From positions 806,001-870,000 of the forward strand of contig CAXXES010000007.1 in assembly GCA_963677175.2 (NCBI GenBank): a stretch of DNA of 64,000 nt, given 5' to 3'. The notes beneath the pieces are model-generated. The model was not told the DNA's origin. It ran no database searches and was given only the letters and a program-made list of their open reading frames with translations. Of this stretch, positions 35,505 through 43,064 are shown piece by piece; the stretch's first letter is position 1; each line of letters opens with the position of its first letter. The DNA is from Sunxiuqinia sp963677175 (GTDB lineage Bacteria > Bacteroidota > Bacteroidia > Bacteroidales > Prolixibacteraceae). The translations under genes and the position numbers were made by a program.

Positions 35505-36860
35505 ATGATAGCATTCGATCTGGATAAACAAACGATAAAAGACCTGGAGATTTTTGTAGATAGCAGATCTGCAAATTCTATTTCAAACTTTTTTAATCAA
35601 ACAAAAACATTTGGCGGTAAAAGCTTTTTGTATCAGTTAATGAAAAATCCTATTACTGATATAAATGAATTACGACAACGAACAGAATTAATTCAGTTTA
35701 TCTTGGAAACAGGTTTTGAGCTAAAAATAAACTCCGGTCAGTTTGAGTTCATTGAGCATTATCAAAGACTAAATATTGCCCCTCTCCGAAATAACTTTGT
35801 GGATGCGTTTTTGCAAAATCTGTCATATCGAATCACACCTAACAACAATTACTATATTATAAAAGCGGGTGTTCAACAGTTGGCTTATCTGTTGGTTCAC
35901 CTTAAAGAAAAGGTTGAAATATTAAGCAAAACTGATGTTCCTGTGAAACTCGCCTTTTTTCATGAAAATCTCTCAAAGTTTATCAAAAACCCGGATTTTA
36001 AAATTTTATACACAAAAAAACTAAAAATAACGAACTCGAAACTTAATCAATTAGATCATCTGTTTCGCAAGAAATATAAAAACGAGTTACGCAAAATTCT
36101 GGATTTAGTCTATCAATTGGATACATTCATTTCTATTGCAAAAGTTACAAAACAAAAAAATCTTGTTTTACCAACGTATTCAGAATTAGCTTCACCAGTC
36201 CTTTCTATCGAAGAATTTTATCATCCACTAATAGACCATGCTGTCCCTTATTCTATCGAAATTGACGAATCAACCAACCTGTGTTTTCTCACTGGTCCCA
36301 ACATGGCTGGCAAATCAACATTTCTAAAGTCAGTTGGCCTATCTATTTATTTGGCTCATCTCGGATTCCCAATTCCAGCAAAGAAAATGACCACAACTAT
36401 TTATAGTGGAATTGTTACTACCATTAACTTATCAGACGATATAAATCTGGGATACAGTCATTTTTATAGCGAAGTCAAACGAATTAAGGAAACCATATTG
36501 AAAATCAAGGACAAAAAAAATCTCTTTGTAATCTTCGATGAATTGTTCCGGGGCACAAATGTAAAAGATGCGTTTGATGGCTCGCTATTGATAATAAAAT
36601 CGTTTGCAAATATTTTAGATAGCACCTTCTTTATCTCTACCCACATTACTGAAGTAGCGGAAAAAGTGAAAAGTGTAAGTAACATTCAGTTCAAATACTT
36701 TGATTCGAAATTAGTTGAGAATATTCCTACTTATGAATATAAATTAGAAAATGGAATATCTCATGAAAGACTCGGACTGTATATTTTAAAAAATGAAAAG
36801 ATTATCGATATTCTGGACTCAATGACAAATAAGGAAACAAGTACGGCTTGTCATAAATAG
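35505..36860 (+). CDS. Short MutS-like ATPase (no mismatch-recognition domain)
   Basis: 451 residues, about half the length of MutS. The N-terminal part (SRSANSISNFFNQTKTFGGKSFL and NELRQRTELIQFIL) resembles the MutS core/lever domain III; the C-terminal ABC-type ATPase has Walker A GPNMAGKST at 264-272, signature LGYSHFYSEVKRIKE and Walker B FVIFDELFRGTN with D345-E346. Domain I, which recognises mismatches, and the MutS2 Smr nuclease are absent. Such short proteins occur in Bacteroidota with unknown roles. The gene is AT-rich compared with its left neighbours and monocistronic. Confidence 0.87.
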   Translation: MIAFDLDKQTIKDLEIFVDSRSANSISNFFNQTKTFGGKSFLYQLMKNPITDINELRQRTELIQFILETGFELKINSGQFEFIEHYQRLNIAPLRNNFVDAFLQNLSYRITPNNNYYIIKAGVQQLAYLLVHLKEKVEILSKTDVPVKLAFFHENLSKFIKNPDFKILYTKKLKITNSKLNQLDHLFRKKYKNELRKILDLVYQLDTFISIAKVTKQKNLVLPTYSELASPVLSIEEFYHPLIDHAVPYSIEIDESTNLCFLTGPNMAGKSTFLKSVGLSIYLAHLGFPIPAKKMTTTIYSGIVTTINLSDDINLGYSHFYSEVKRIKETILKIKDKKNLFVIFDELFRGTNVKDAFDGSLLIIKSFANILDSTFFISTHITEVAEKVKSVSNIQFKYFDSKLVENIPTYEYKLENGISHERLGLYILKNEKIIDILDSMTNKETSTACHK

Positions 36861-36920
36861 GATTGCTTGCGTCACTGTCAAGAACGGCTGAACTTGGTGA
36901 AAGAGACTAAAATCCAGCTT

Positions 36921-36987
36921 ATTTTAACTAACGATTTTCTATCTACATAAAATATTATTTCTAAATTTAACAGTAGTTTACTGACCG
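36921..36987 (+). promoter_or_regulatory. Conserved upstream element of the rsgA gene (shared with MutS-like)
   Basis: ATTTTAACTA and, 20 bases later, AATATTATTTCTAAATTTA, the 19-bp block identical to that before the MutS-like gene. The common layout and equal distance to the ATG suggest shared control or a copied promoter. Confidence 0.6.
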
Positions 36988-37032
36988 ATTAAAAGAATGC
37001 CTAAACGTGGTGATTAACACGCAAATAAGAAA

Positions 37033-38103
37033 ATGAAATTAGCAGATTTTGGATATAACGATAAGATTGAACAAATAAGGGTTGAGAAGAACCTTATGGA
37101 CTTTGAAATTGGAAGAGTTATAAAGGAGCATAAAGAAAAATATATCGTTAGAACCGGCAATGGAGAATATGAAGCTGAAATTACTGGTCATTTAAGGTTT
37201 TCGGCAAAAAGTCGTGAAGATTTTCCCGCCGTGGGCGATTGGGTTGCATTGACAACTTACGACTCCGGCTTTTCGATTATTCATAAGATCATTCCACGAC
37301 TATCAACTATTTCAAGACAGGCTGTTGGCCAGTTTGGTGAGATACAAATAATCGCTGCAAATATTGATTATGCGCTAATTATTCAAGCCGTTGACCGCGA
37401 TTTCAATATCAACAGACTTGAAAGATACCTGACAATTTGCTATTCATCCAACGTAAGCCCGATAATTGTACTAACGAAAACAGATTTGATAAATGAGCAA
37501 TCGAAAGCCGAAATTATCAAACACATCAATCAGCGAATCAAAAACATACCAGTTATTGCAATTAGCAATGAAACCCAAGATGGATACGAAGCCTTGAAAC
37601 TGATTATCCAAAAGGGTAAGTCATTTTGCATGCTTGGTTCTTCGGGGGTTGGGAAATCTACTTTAATGAATAACCTCTCTGACAGGCATATAATGAGAAC
37701 AGATTCAATTAGTCAGAGCACGAGTAAAGGTCGGCATGTAACAAGTCACAGAGAATTAGTTGTTTTGGAAAATGGTGGAATACTTATTGACAATCCAGGA
37801 ATGCGGGAAGTCGGGATCGTCGATACAGCCTACGGATTGGAAACCACATTCGATCGTATATTAAACCTATCCCAAAATTGCAGATTCAAAGATTGTACTC
37901 ATACAAATGAGACTGGATGTGCAGTACTTGTTGCCGTTGAAAAAGGTGAGATTGACAAAAGCTTATTCGAGAATTACCGCAAGATGCAGCGAGAAAAATC
38001 ATATTTTGAAGAATCGGTCGCCGAAAAAAGAAAAAAAGAAAAACTGATGGGGAAAATACTGAAAGACTATCATAAAAAGGATGTCAAAGGCAAAAATTAT
38101 TAA
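37033..38103 (+). CDS. rsgA: Ribosome small-subunit-dependent GTPase A, long form
   Basis: 356 residues. An N-terminal OB fold (about 25-85) is followed by a circularly permuted GTPase: G4 (VLTKTDLI) precedes G1 (GSSGVGKS, 202-209) and G3 (DNPGMREVG). The zinc knuckle NCRFKDCTHTNETGCAV gives C-x5-C-x-H-x5-C near the C-terminus. RsgA checks the late 30S subunit. The basic tail (RKKEKLMGKILKDYHKK) and length fit the second, longer RsgA type, so this is probably an extra copy in an accessory region rather than the housekeeping gene (inference). Confidence 0.9.
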   Translation: MKLADFGYNDKIEQIRVEKNLMDFEIGRVIKEHKEKYIVRTGNGEYEAEITGHLRFSAKSREDFPAVGDWVALTTYDSGFSIIHKIIPRLSTISRQAVGQFGEIQIIAANIDYALIIQAVDRDFNINRLERYLTICYSSNVSPIIVLTKTDLINEQSKAEIIKHINQRIKNIPVIAISNETQDGYEALKLIIQKGKSFCMLGSSGVGKSTLMNNLSDRHIMRTDSISQSTSKGRHVTSHRELVVLENGGILIDNPGMREVGIVDTAYGLETTFDRILNLSQNCRFKDCTHTNETGCAVLVAVEKGEIDKSLFENYRKMQREKSYFEESVAEKRKKEKLMGKILKDYHKKDVKGKNY

Positions 38104-38192
38104 CTCGCGGCAGCAGTGCCTGAAAAAGTCCTACCCTTTAAAATCAGAAAATAATAATGGAACAAATTGTGATTAAATAAAAATTCAAAAGG

Positions 38193-38825
38193 ATGAGACT
38201 AATTCTAATTTTAATGATTTCCTTTTGGACACTGTCTGTAGCCGGACAAATTGAGCCAATAAGTAAAAAGGACGCAAAAGTCACACGGAATCCTTCAATC
38301 AGAAACCAAAAAGCATTGACGGATACAATCCCGCAAGTGATCTATATTAAATCAGAAAATGAAGGTCTTCCAACAGCCTTTTATATCAACGGAGAACTTT
38401 CAAACTCATCGATTCTTAAAACGATCGATCCTGAGCTTATCGACAGTATTTACGTTGAAAAGAAAGAAATCGAAATCGATGACGAAATGTATGATGGGCA
38501 GATCTATATTCGAATGAAAGAAGCGTATCAGGCCAAATTAGTCTCGTTGACCGACTTAAGATCAAAGTATGTCAAACCAACCAACAGGCCTGTTATTTTC
38601 GTTATTGACAATGACATTGTGAAAGGCAATTACAACACCTATTTAGTCGACGAGAAGTTTATCCTCAAGATCATGGTCGACCATATGGAAATTGAAGAAG
38701 AAAAATTAGATGTGGAGATTATAAGACTTGTTACGAAATCCGAGGAAAACCGAAGGAAGTCAGAAACCATCATGATTAGAGGAATCGATACATCAAAATT
38801 GAACGAAGTAATGCGAATAATTTAG
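38193..38825 (+). CDS. Exported protein of unknown function
   Basis: 210 residues with a signal peptide (about 1-18, FWTLSVAGQ). The middle part, FYINGELSNSSILKTIDPEL followed by IDSIYVEKKEIE, looks like the TonB plug-type beta-hairpin found in SusC and M56-linked proteins, but the segment is isolated and no barrel follows. The C-terminal half has no recognised fold. It is preceded by rsgA (89-bp gap) and followed by the zinc-ribbon gene (85 bp). The function is not known. Confidence 0.65.
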   Translation: MRLILILMISFWTLSVAGQIEPISKKDAKVTRNPSIRNQKALTDTIPQVIYIKSENEGLPTAFYINGELSNSSILKTIDPELIDSIYVEKKEIEIDDEMYDGQIYIRMKEAYQAKLVSLTDLRSKYVKPTNRPVIFVIDNDIVKGNYNTYLVDEKFILKIMVDHMEIEEEKLDVEIIRLVTKSEENRRKSETIMIRGIDTSKLNEVMRII

Positions 38826-38910
38826 TGTCATGTTTCGAGTCTTTAACAATTTGTGATAGAAGCGAAACCGAAAATATCAAATAGGTCCGTGACCTTAAAA
38901 AGGCAAACCA

Positions 38911-39234
38911 ATGAAAAATTGTCCAAACTGTCGTGCAGAGATTGAGGAGAATTTCGAACTGTGCTGGAATTGTAATTACAGCATGACAGAGCAGAGAGTG
39001 ATTGGCATCAAAGACTTAAACGATAATAAAAAACAACTTAACTGTTTACGATGCAACGTCCCCCTGATCTTTTCAGGAGAATTTAAGTTTCATGAGGGTC
39101 CGAAACTTGGAATTTGGGGAGATTTATTTGAGGTTTTGATAAATCGGGAGTCATTTGATTTATACGTGTGCCCAAAATGTGGAAAAGTTGAGTTTTTTAC
39201 GCCACTAAATAATATCGAATATAAACCGAGATAG
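38911..39234 (+). CDS. Zinc-ribbon protein of unknown function
   Basis: 107 residues. Two zinc ribbons are clear: CPNCRAEIEENFELCWNC at the N-terminus (C4, C7, C19, C22) and a second pair set, CLRC and CPKCGKVEF, separated by about 45 residues. It has no signal peptide. The GIWGDLFEVLINRESFDLYV segment resembles short Bacteroidota zinc-ribbon proteins of unknown role. Monocistronic. Confidence 0.7.
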   Translation: MKNCPNCRAEIEENFELCWNCNYSMTEQRVIGIKDLNDNKKQLNCLRCNVPLIFSGEFKFHEGPKLGIWGDLFEVLINRESFDLYVCPKCGKVEFFTPLNNIEYKPR

Positions 39235-39310
39235 TCTTCTGTCCGGGTCTTCGCCTTAGCGTTGGAGTTGACAAAGAAGCAGGCCCGGATAAAAGCGAAA
39301 TCCGTAAATC

Positions 39311-39339
39311 ATGTAACATTATTCTAAAATTGTGTAATG
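39311..39339 (+). promoter_or_regulatory. 29-bp element upstream of PPK2, with TGTAA boxes 21 bp apart
   Basis: ATGTAA at 39311-39316 and TGTAATG at 39333-39339 put two TGTAA boxes 21 bp apart. The block matches 40348-40376, before the RpiB-like gene, in 21 of 29 positions. It may be an operator with two half sites on one face of the helix. Confidence 0.5.
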
Positions 39340-39424
39340 CTATTCACTTCCATGTGTATCAATTTTGTTACGTACACATCTTGAACACTCAAATTGACTG
39401 TCAAAAGATTAGTTTTTAATATTT

Positions 39425-40309
39425 ATGGAAAATTTAATCACCTCCGATTTTATCGTTACAAACCAGGTTAAGCTGAATGAAATTCCAACAATACTGGAAC
39501 CCGGCAAATCGAAAAAGGAAAAGAAAAAAGCACTTAAAAAAGTTGGCAAGAAGCTTGGCAAACTACAAAACACCTTGTATGCTCACAACCGTTATGGGGT
39601 ACTTGTGTGCTTGCAGGGCATGGACACATCAGGGAAAGATAGTCTGATAAGAGAAGTGTTCAGTAAGTTCAATCCACGTGGCGTAGTGGTTCACAGTTTT
39701 AAATCGCCAAGCAAGAAGGAACTGCAACACGATTATTTATGGCGACACTACGTCGCTTTACCAGAAAAAGGCAAGTACGCAATCTTTAATCGTAGCCATT
39801 ATGAAAATGTGCTGGTAACTAGGGTAAATCCTCAATATTTGCTTTTCGAGAATATCCCGGGCATTAAAACCGTGGAGGATATACCTGCCGATTTTTGGGA
39901 TAAGCGATTTAACCAAATCAGAGATTTTGAGGAACATATTACCCAAAATGGAGTCATCGTTTTTAAGTTTTTCCTACACCTGAGCAAGGAGGAACAAAGA
40001 TTACGGTTGCTGAGAAGGCTGGAAAAAAAAGATAAAATCTGGAAATTTGCACCCAGCGATTTAACGGAAAGAGAGCTTTGGGGGCATTATCAGAACTACT
40101 ATGAAGAAGCCATAAACAAAACTTCCTTGCCCCACGCCCCTTGGTATATTATACCAGCCGACGACAAACCCGCAGCAAGATACCTTGTTGCAAAGATCAT
40201 TTATGAGAAAATGGTTCAATACAATAATATTAAGGAACCTCTGCCGGACGCTAACATTCTGAAAAACATAGATATATACAAAGAAAAACTTTCAAAGAAA
40301 GATGTTTAG
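39425..40309 (+). CDS. Polyphosphate kinase 2 family phosphotransferase
   Basis: 294 residues, one PPK2 domain. Walker A GMDTSGKDS at 65-73, the PRGVVVHSFKSPSKKE and HDYLWRHYVALPEKG lid region, and Walker B AIFNRSHYENVLV are all as in PPK2 enzymes of the class that phosphorylate AMP/ADP or GDP with polyphosphate. It uses polyphosphate to regenerate nucleoside di- or triphosphates in the cytoplasm. The gene begins a group (PPK2, RpiB-like, CsbD-like) with shared upstream elements, suggesting stress or starvation control (inference). Confidence 0.9.
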   Translation: MENLITSDFIVTNQVKLNEIPTILEPGKSKKEKKKALKKVGKKLGKLQNTLYAHNRYGVLVCLQGMDTSGKDSLIREVFSKFNPRGVVVHSFKSPSKKELQHDYLWRHYVALPEKGKYAIFNRSHYENVLVTRVNPQYLLFENIPGIKTVEDIPADFWDKRFNQIRDFEEHITQNGVIVFKFFLHLSKEEQRLRLLRRLEKKDKIWKFAPSDLTERELWGHYQNYYEEAINKTSLPHAPWYIIPADDKPAARYLVAKIIYEKMVQYNNIKEPLPDANILKNIDIYKEKLSKKDV

Positions 40310-40347
40310 CCAACAAGATTTAAAATACCAGTCAAAATGTGAGAATG

Positions 40348-40376
40348 ATGTAAAAACTCTTCAAAATTTTGTAATG
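40348..40376 (+). promoter_or_regulatory. 29-bp element upstream of the RpiB-like gene
   Basis: Matches 39311-39339 in 21 of 29 positions and keeps both TGTAA boxes at the same 21-bp distance (40349 and 40370). It lies 121 bp before the start codon. Confidence 0.5.
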
Positions 40377-40497
40377 ATTTTAGCCTCCGCTTGCATTAAA
40401 TTTATACAGTATTGAACAGAAAATAGAGAAACCAGTAAAGTTAAAGGATCAAAACAACAATAAACTATAAACATGGGCAACTAAAAAAAATAACAAA

Positions 40498-41043
40498 ATG
40501 GAAGCACTAAAAAACATAAAAAATTTAAGCGCTGATGGAAAAAGAGTATTGATGCGTATTGGGATATCTACCGAATTTAGCTGGTTTGAATTTAAACGTA
40601 AACTAATAGAGTCACTTAATGCGATCGGTTATGAGCTGGTTGACATTGGAGAGTATGAATTGGTTCCGGGTGAAAACTACCCCGATTTTGTTGTACCTCT
40701 GACAAATGTGGTTTCTGATGAAAATGGCAAATATAGCCGGACACACTGGATAAACGGTCTTGAAGCTTGCGCTGAGGTGAATAAAATCCCAGGGGTTTGT
40801 GCAACCGTAATGACCGAACCAACTGCCCCTGGTACGAAAACCGGGGATGAAGATTTATATGTCAGGTGTATCGGGGGACAGGTAAAAGGATATGCGTTAT
40901 CGAAAAAGAAAGTACTGACTTTTCTTAATGCTGATTGCTCCACCAGCATAGAATCCAATCAGCGACTTGCGAAAGTGAGGCTATTCAAAAGAAAAAACAA
41001 AACACGGACAAGAGGAAAGATTGGATTAACTATAAATCTTTAA
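40498..41043 (+). CDS. Divergent RpiB/LacA/LacB-family protein, possibly catalytically altered
   Basis: 181 residues. The fold is recognisable: VLMRIGISTEFSWFEFKRKL, then IESLNAIGYELVDIGEYEL and YPDFVVPLTNVV, then EVNKIPGVCATVM and LYVRCIGGQVKGYAL align with ribose-5-phosphate isomerase B. However the family's CGTGxG catalytic Cys segment and the HDPYTAR His segment are not found in standard form, and a basic tail (RLFKRKNKTRTRGK) is added. It may be a binding protein or act on another substrate. The CsbD-like gene follows after 3 bp. Confidence 0.7.
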   Translation: MEALKNIKNLSADGKRVLMRIGISTEFSWFEFKRKLIESLNAIGYELVDIGEYELVPGENYPDFVVPLTNVVSDENGKYSRTHWINGLEACAEVNKIPGVCATVMTEPTAPGTKTGDEDLYVRCIGGQVKGYALSKKKVLTFLNADCSTSIESNQRLAKVRLFKRKNKTRTRGKIGLTINL

Positions 41044-41046
41044 AAA

Positions 41047-41244
41047 ATGGAATCAAGATTTGATTTGAATTATTGGGATCACCTTAAGCCAATACTCAAG
41101 AGAGAGTTTCCGCAACTGACCAATGCTGATTTATTTTGGAGGCATGAAACAAAAGATGATTTGTTTAAGATGATTGCAACAAAACTCAGGAAGACAAAGA
41201 AACAACTTGAAGAGACAATTGATACACTGGATCGTTTCAATTAA
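41047..41244 (+). CDS. CsbD-like small stress protein
   Basis: 65 residues. It follows the CsbD/YjbJ pattern: FDLNYWDHLKPILKREFPQL then TNADLFWRHETKDDLFKMI and ATKLRKTKKQLEETIDTL, i.e. W-x2-[LI]K-x2-[LF]x2-LT-DL...E...L...LGKT. CsbD proteins are general stress proteins of unknown biochemical role. It starts 3 bp after the RpiB-like stop, so the two are translated together. Some positions, such as the usual GKxKxK, are changed, so the match is moderate. Confidence 0.7.
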   Translation: MESRFDLNYWDHLKPILKREFPQLTNADLFWRHETKDDLFKMIATKLRKTKKQLEETIDTLDRFN

Positions 41245-41319
41245 AAGCAATTTCGTTCTGTTGTTTCGATCTCAAAGTGCTTGTTCCCCTGTTTCAGGAT
41301 GAAGGAATTGCCTAACTTC

Positions 41320-41432
41320 GACCTTGGTTAGTTGATGCTGTTCCCAGGTCATTGAGAATCAGGTGGTATTGAATGTTGTTTTTCCATATAACCGGATCTT
41401 CAAAACGCCCATCAACATCGGAGGTATTGAAA
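41320..41432 (-). pseudogene. Degenerate fragment of a glycoside-hydrolase-like coding sequence
   Basis: The minus strand reads SDVDGRFEDPVIWKNN and IQYHLILNDLG before a stop. FEDPxIW...YHLIxND is the style of the metal or active-site strand in GH43/GH117-like five-bladed propellers. No start or further conserved sequence remains, and the fragment lies beyond the GH125 terminator. It is probably a remnant left of the mannan PUL. The family call is by eye. Confidence 0.35.
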
Positions 41433-41435
41433 AAC

Positions 41436-41486
41436 AAAAAAGCCACGGTGCTTGTCTGGAAACGACAGCTTTCGTGGCCCTTTTTA
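41436..41486. terminator. Terminator between CsbD-like and GH125 (convergent)
   Basis: GCCACG at 41442-41447 pairs with CGTGGC at 41473-41478, with inner GTC/GAC and GC/GC pairs; A run on the left and T run on the right allow use in both directions. It closes the mannan PUL transcript. Confidence 0.75.
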
Positions 41487-41513
41487 TAAGTTTCTCTGTC
41501 GAGAAATATCAAA

Positions 41514-42944
41514 TTAGCTCAGCAAATTCATTTTTTCTTCATTCACTAATTTCAAGATCAACTCACCAAACAAAGTATTGGCCCAGGCAAACCACGACCG
41601 GGTGAAATTGGCTGGGTCATCTTTATGGAATGTTTCGTGCATAAAACCGGTATCCGCATCGGTATTGCGCAGGGTGCGAATACACCAGGCAATCTCTTTC
41701 TCATCCGAGCTGGTCATTGCCCGCATGATGATGCTCATAGGCCAAACCATTTCGTAACCTACGTGCGGCCCACCAATACCTTCGGCTGCTTTTCCTTTAA
41801 AGAAATACGGATTGTCTTCACTCCAAACTAGCTTGCGGGTATTCTGATAGATTTGATCGTCTTTATCAACCAATCCCAGGTAAGGAAGCGCCAGCAAACT
41901 CGGCACATTGGCATCATCCATGAAGGTATGGTTACCAAAACCATCTACCTCAAATGCATATACCTTTCCATATTTCTTATGATCTACAATTGCGTATTCC
42001 TTAACTGCTGCATCTACTTCTTTGGATAAAGCCAAACATTCTTTCGCAAAGGCCTTGTCTCCTGTAACTTCATCGCTGATTTCAGCCAGTTGCTTCAATG
42101 ATACAACCGCAAATAAGTTTGAAGGAACCAAAAAGCCATAGGTCGTTGCGTCGTCCGACGGACGGAAAGTTGAGTTAATCAATCCCACAGGTTTCAGTGG
42201 ACGGCCATATCCGTGATTGGACACGGTATCCAACTGCTGGGGTGTTTCCCGCTGAAATTTGTACGGTCCCAAGCCATCTTTGCGTTGTTGTTCTTTGAAT
42301 GTTTTTACAATTAAAGCTGCCGCCTTTTTCCAATCCGCATCAAAAACGCTTTTGTCACCAGTTGTTTTCCAGTAATTGTATGCCAAGCGAACGGTGTAAC
42401 ACAAGGAGTCAATCTCCCATTTACGTTCGTGCAAACCTGGCTTCATATCTGTCAGGTCGCTCATCCAGTGCACCTCTTCTTCTTTCGTTTTATTGAAAGC
42501 ATTGGCATAGCGGTCCAGCAACACACATTGCGTTTGACGGTGGACCACCCCGGCCAGCAACGATTGCAATTCTGCATCTTCATTTGCCAAGGGCAGGTAA
42601 GGCCATACTTGCGCCGTTGAGTCGCGCAACCACATGGCATGAATGTCGCCGGTAATCACAAAAGTGTCTGGCTTTCCGTTTTGCTTGCTGTACTCAACGG
42701 TCGTGTCGAGCGTATTTGGAAAACAGTTTTCAAACATCCAGGCCAGCTTGGGGTCTTTCAGTTTGGCTTTGGTAGCCACAATTGTTTTGTCAACCGCTTT
42801 CGATGCAAAATTGCGTTTTCCAACGGCTGGGCGATTGGTCACATAACTTGCTTTGCCTGCAGCGGCAAACGCTCCGGAGCCTGCAACAGCCAATCCTGTT
42901 ACTGTTAATCCTCCGGTTCTTAAAAAGTCTCTTCTTGTTGTCAT
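41514..42944 (-). CDS. Exo-alpha-1,6-mannosidase, GH125 (metal-independent), Tat-exported
   Basis: 476 residues. A twin-arginine-type signal TTRRDFLRTGGLTVTGLA precedes the GH125 domain. Family segments are DTFVITGDIHAMWLRDSTAQ, VHRQTQCVLLDRYANAFNKT, EIDSLCYTVRLAYNYWKTTG, and the C-terminal GPHVGYEMVWPMS and TRSWFAWANTLFGELI. GH125 removes single mannose units from non-reducing alpha-1,6-linked ends, so it finishes the backbone released by GH76. It is the last gene of the mannan PUL. Confidence 0.94.
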   Translation of the reverse strand: MTTRRDFLRTGGLTVTGLAVAGSGAFAAAGKASYVTNRPAVGKRNFASKAVDKTIVATKAKLKDPKLAWMFENCFPNTLDTTVEYSKQNGKPDTFVITGDIHAMWLRDSTAQVWPYLPLANEDAELQSLLAGVVHRQTQCVLLDRYANAFNKTKEEEVHWMSDLTDMKPGLHERKWEIDSLCYTVRLAYNYWKTTGDKSVFDADWKKAAALIVKTFKEQQRKDGLGPYKFQRETPQQLDTVSNHGYGRPLKPVGLINSTFRPSDDATTYGFLVPSNLFAVVSLKQLAEISDEVTGDKAFAKECLALSKEVDAAVKEYAIVDHKKYGKVYAFEVDGFGNHTFMDDANVPSLLALPYLGLVDKDDQIYQNTRKLVWSEDNPYFFKGKAAEGIGGPHVGYEMVWPMSIIMRAMTSSDEKEIAWCIRTLRNTDADTGFMHETFHKDDPANFTRSWFAWANTLFGELILKLVNEEKMNLLS

Positions 42945-43064
42945 ATGAGTTTTGAGTTTAAAGTTTAAAGTTTAGTTCCAAGTTTCAAATTGCCGACAAA
43001 GCTTGAAACATCGTCATTCCGATGAATATCGGAATCTGTCAGCTTAACTTTCCATGCAAATTCT

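Noticed and set aside
39243..39288. Imperfect hairpin CCGGG...CCCGG with GCGTTGG in the loop, considered as an integron attC site
   Set aside because: No integrase, no paired core sites with proper spacing, and no second copy of similar shape nearby.
40390..40410. Possible sigma-54 promoter before the RpiB-like gene (CTTGCAT)
   Set aside because: The -24 half GG is missing; only a TTGCA is found.
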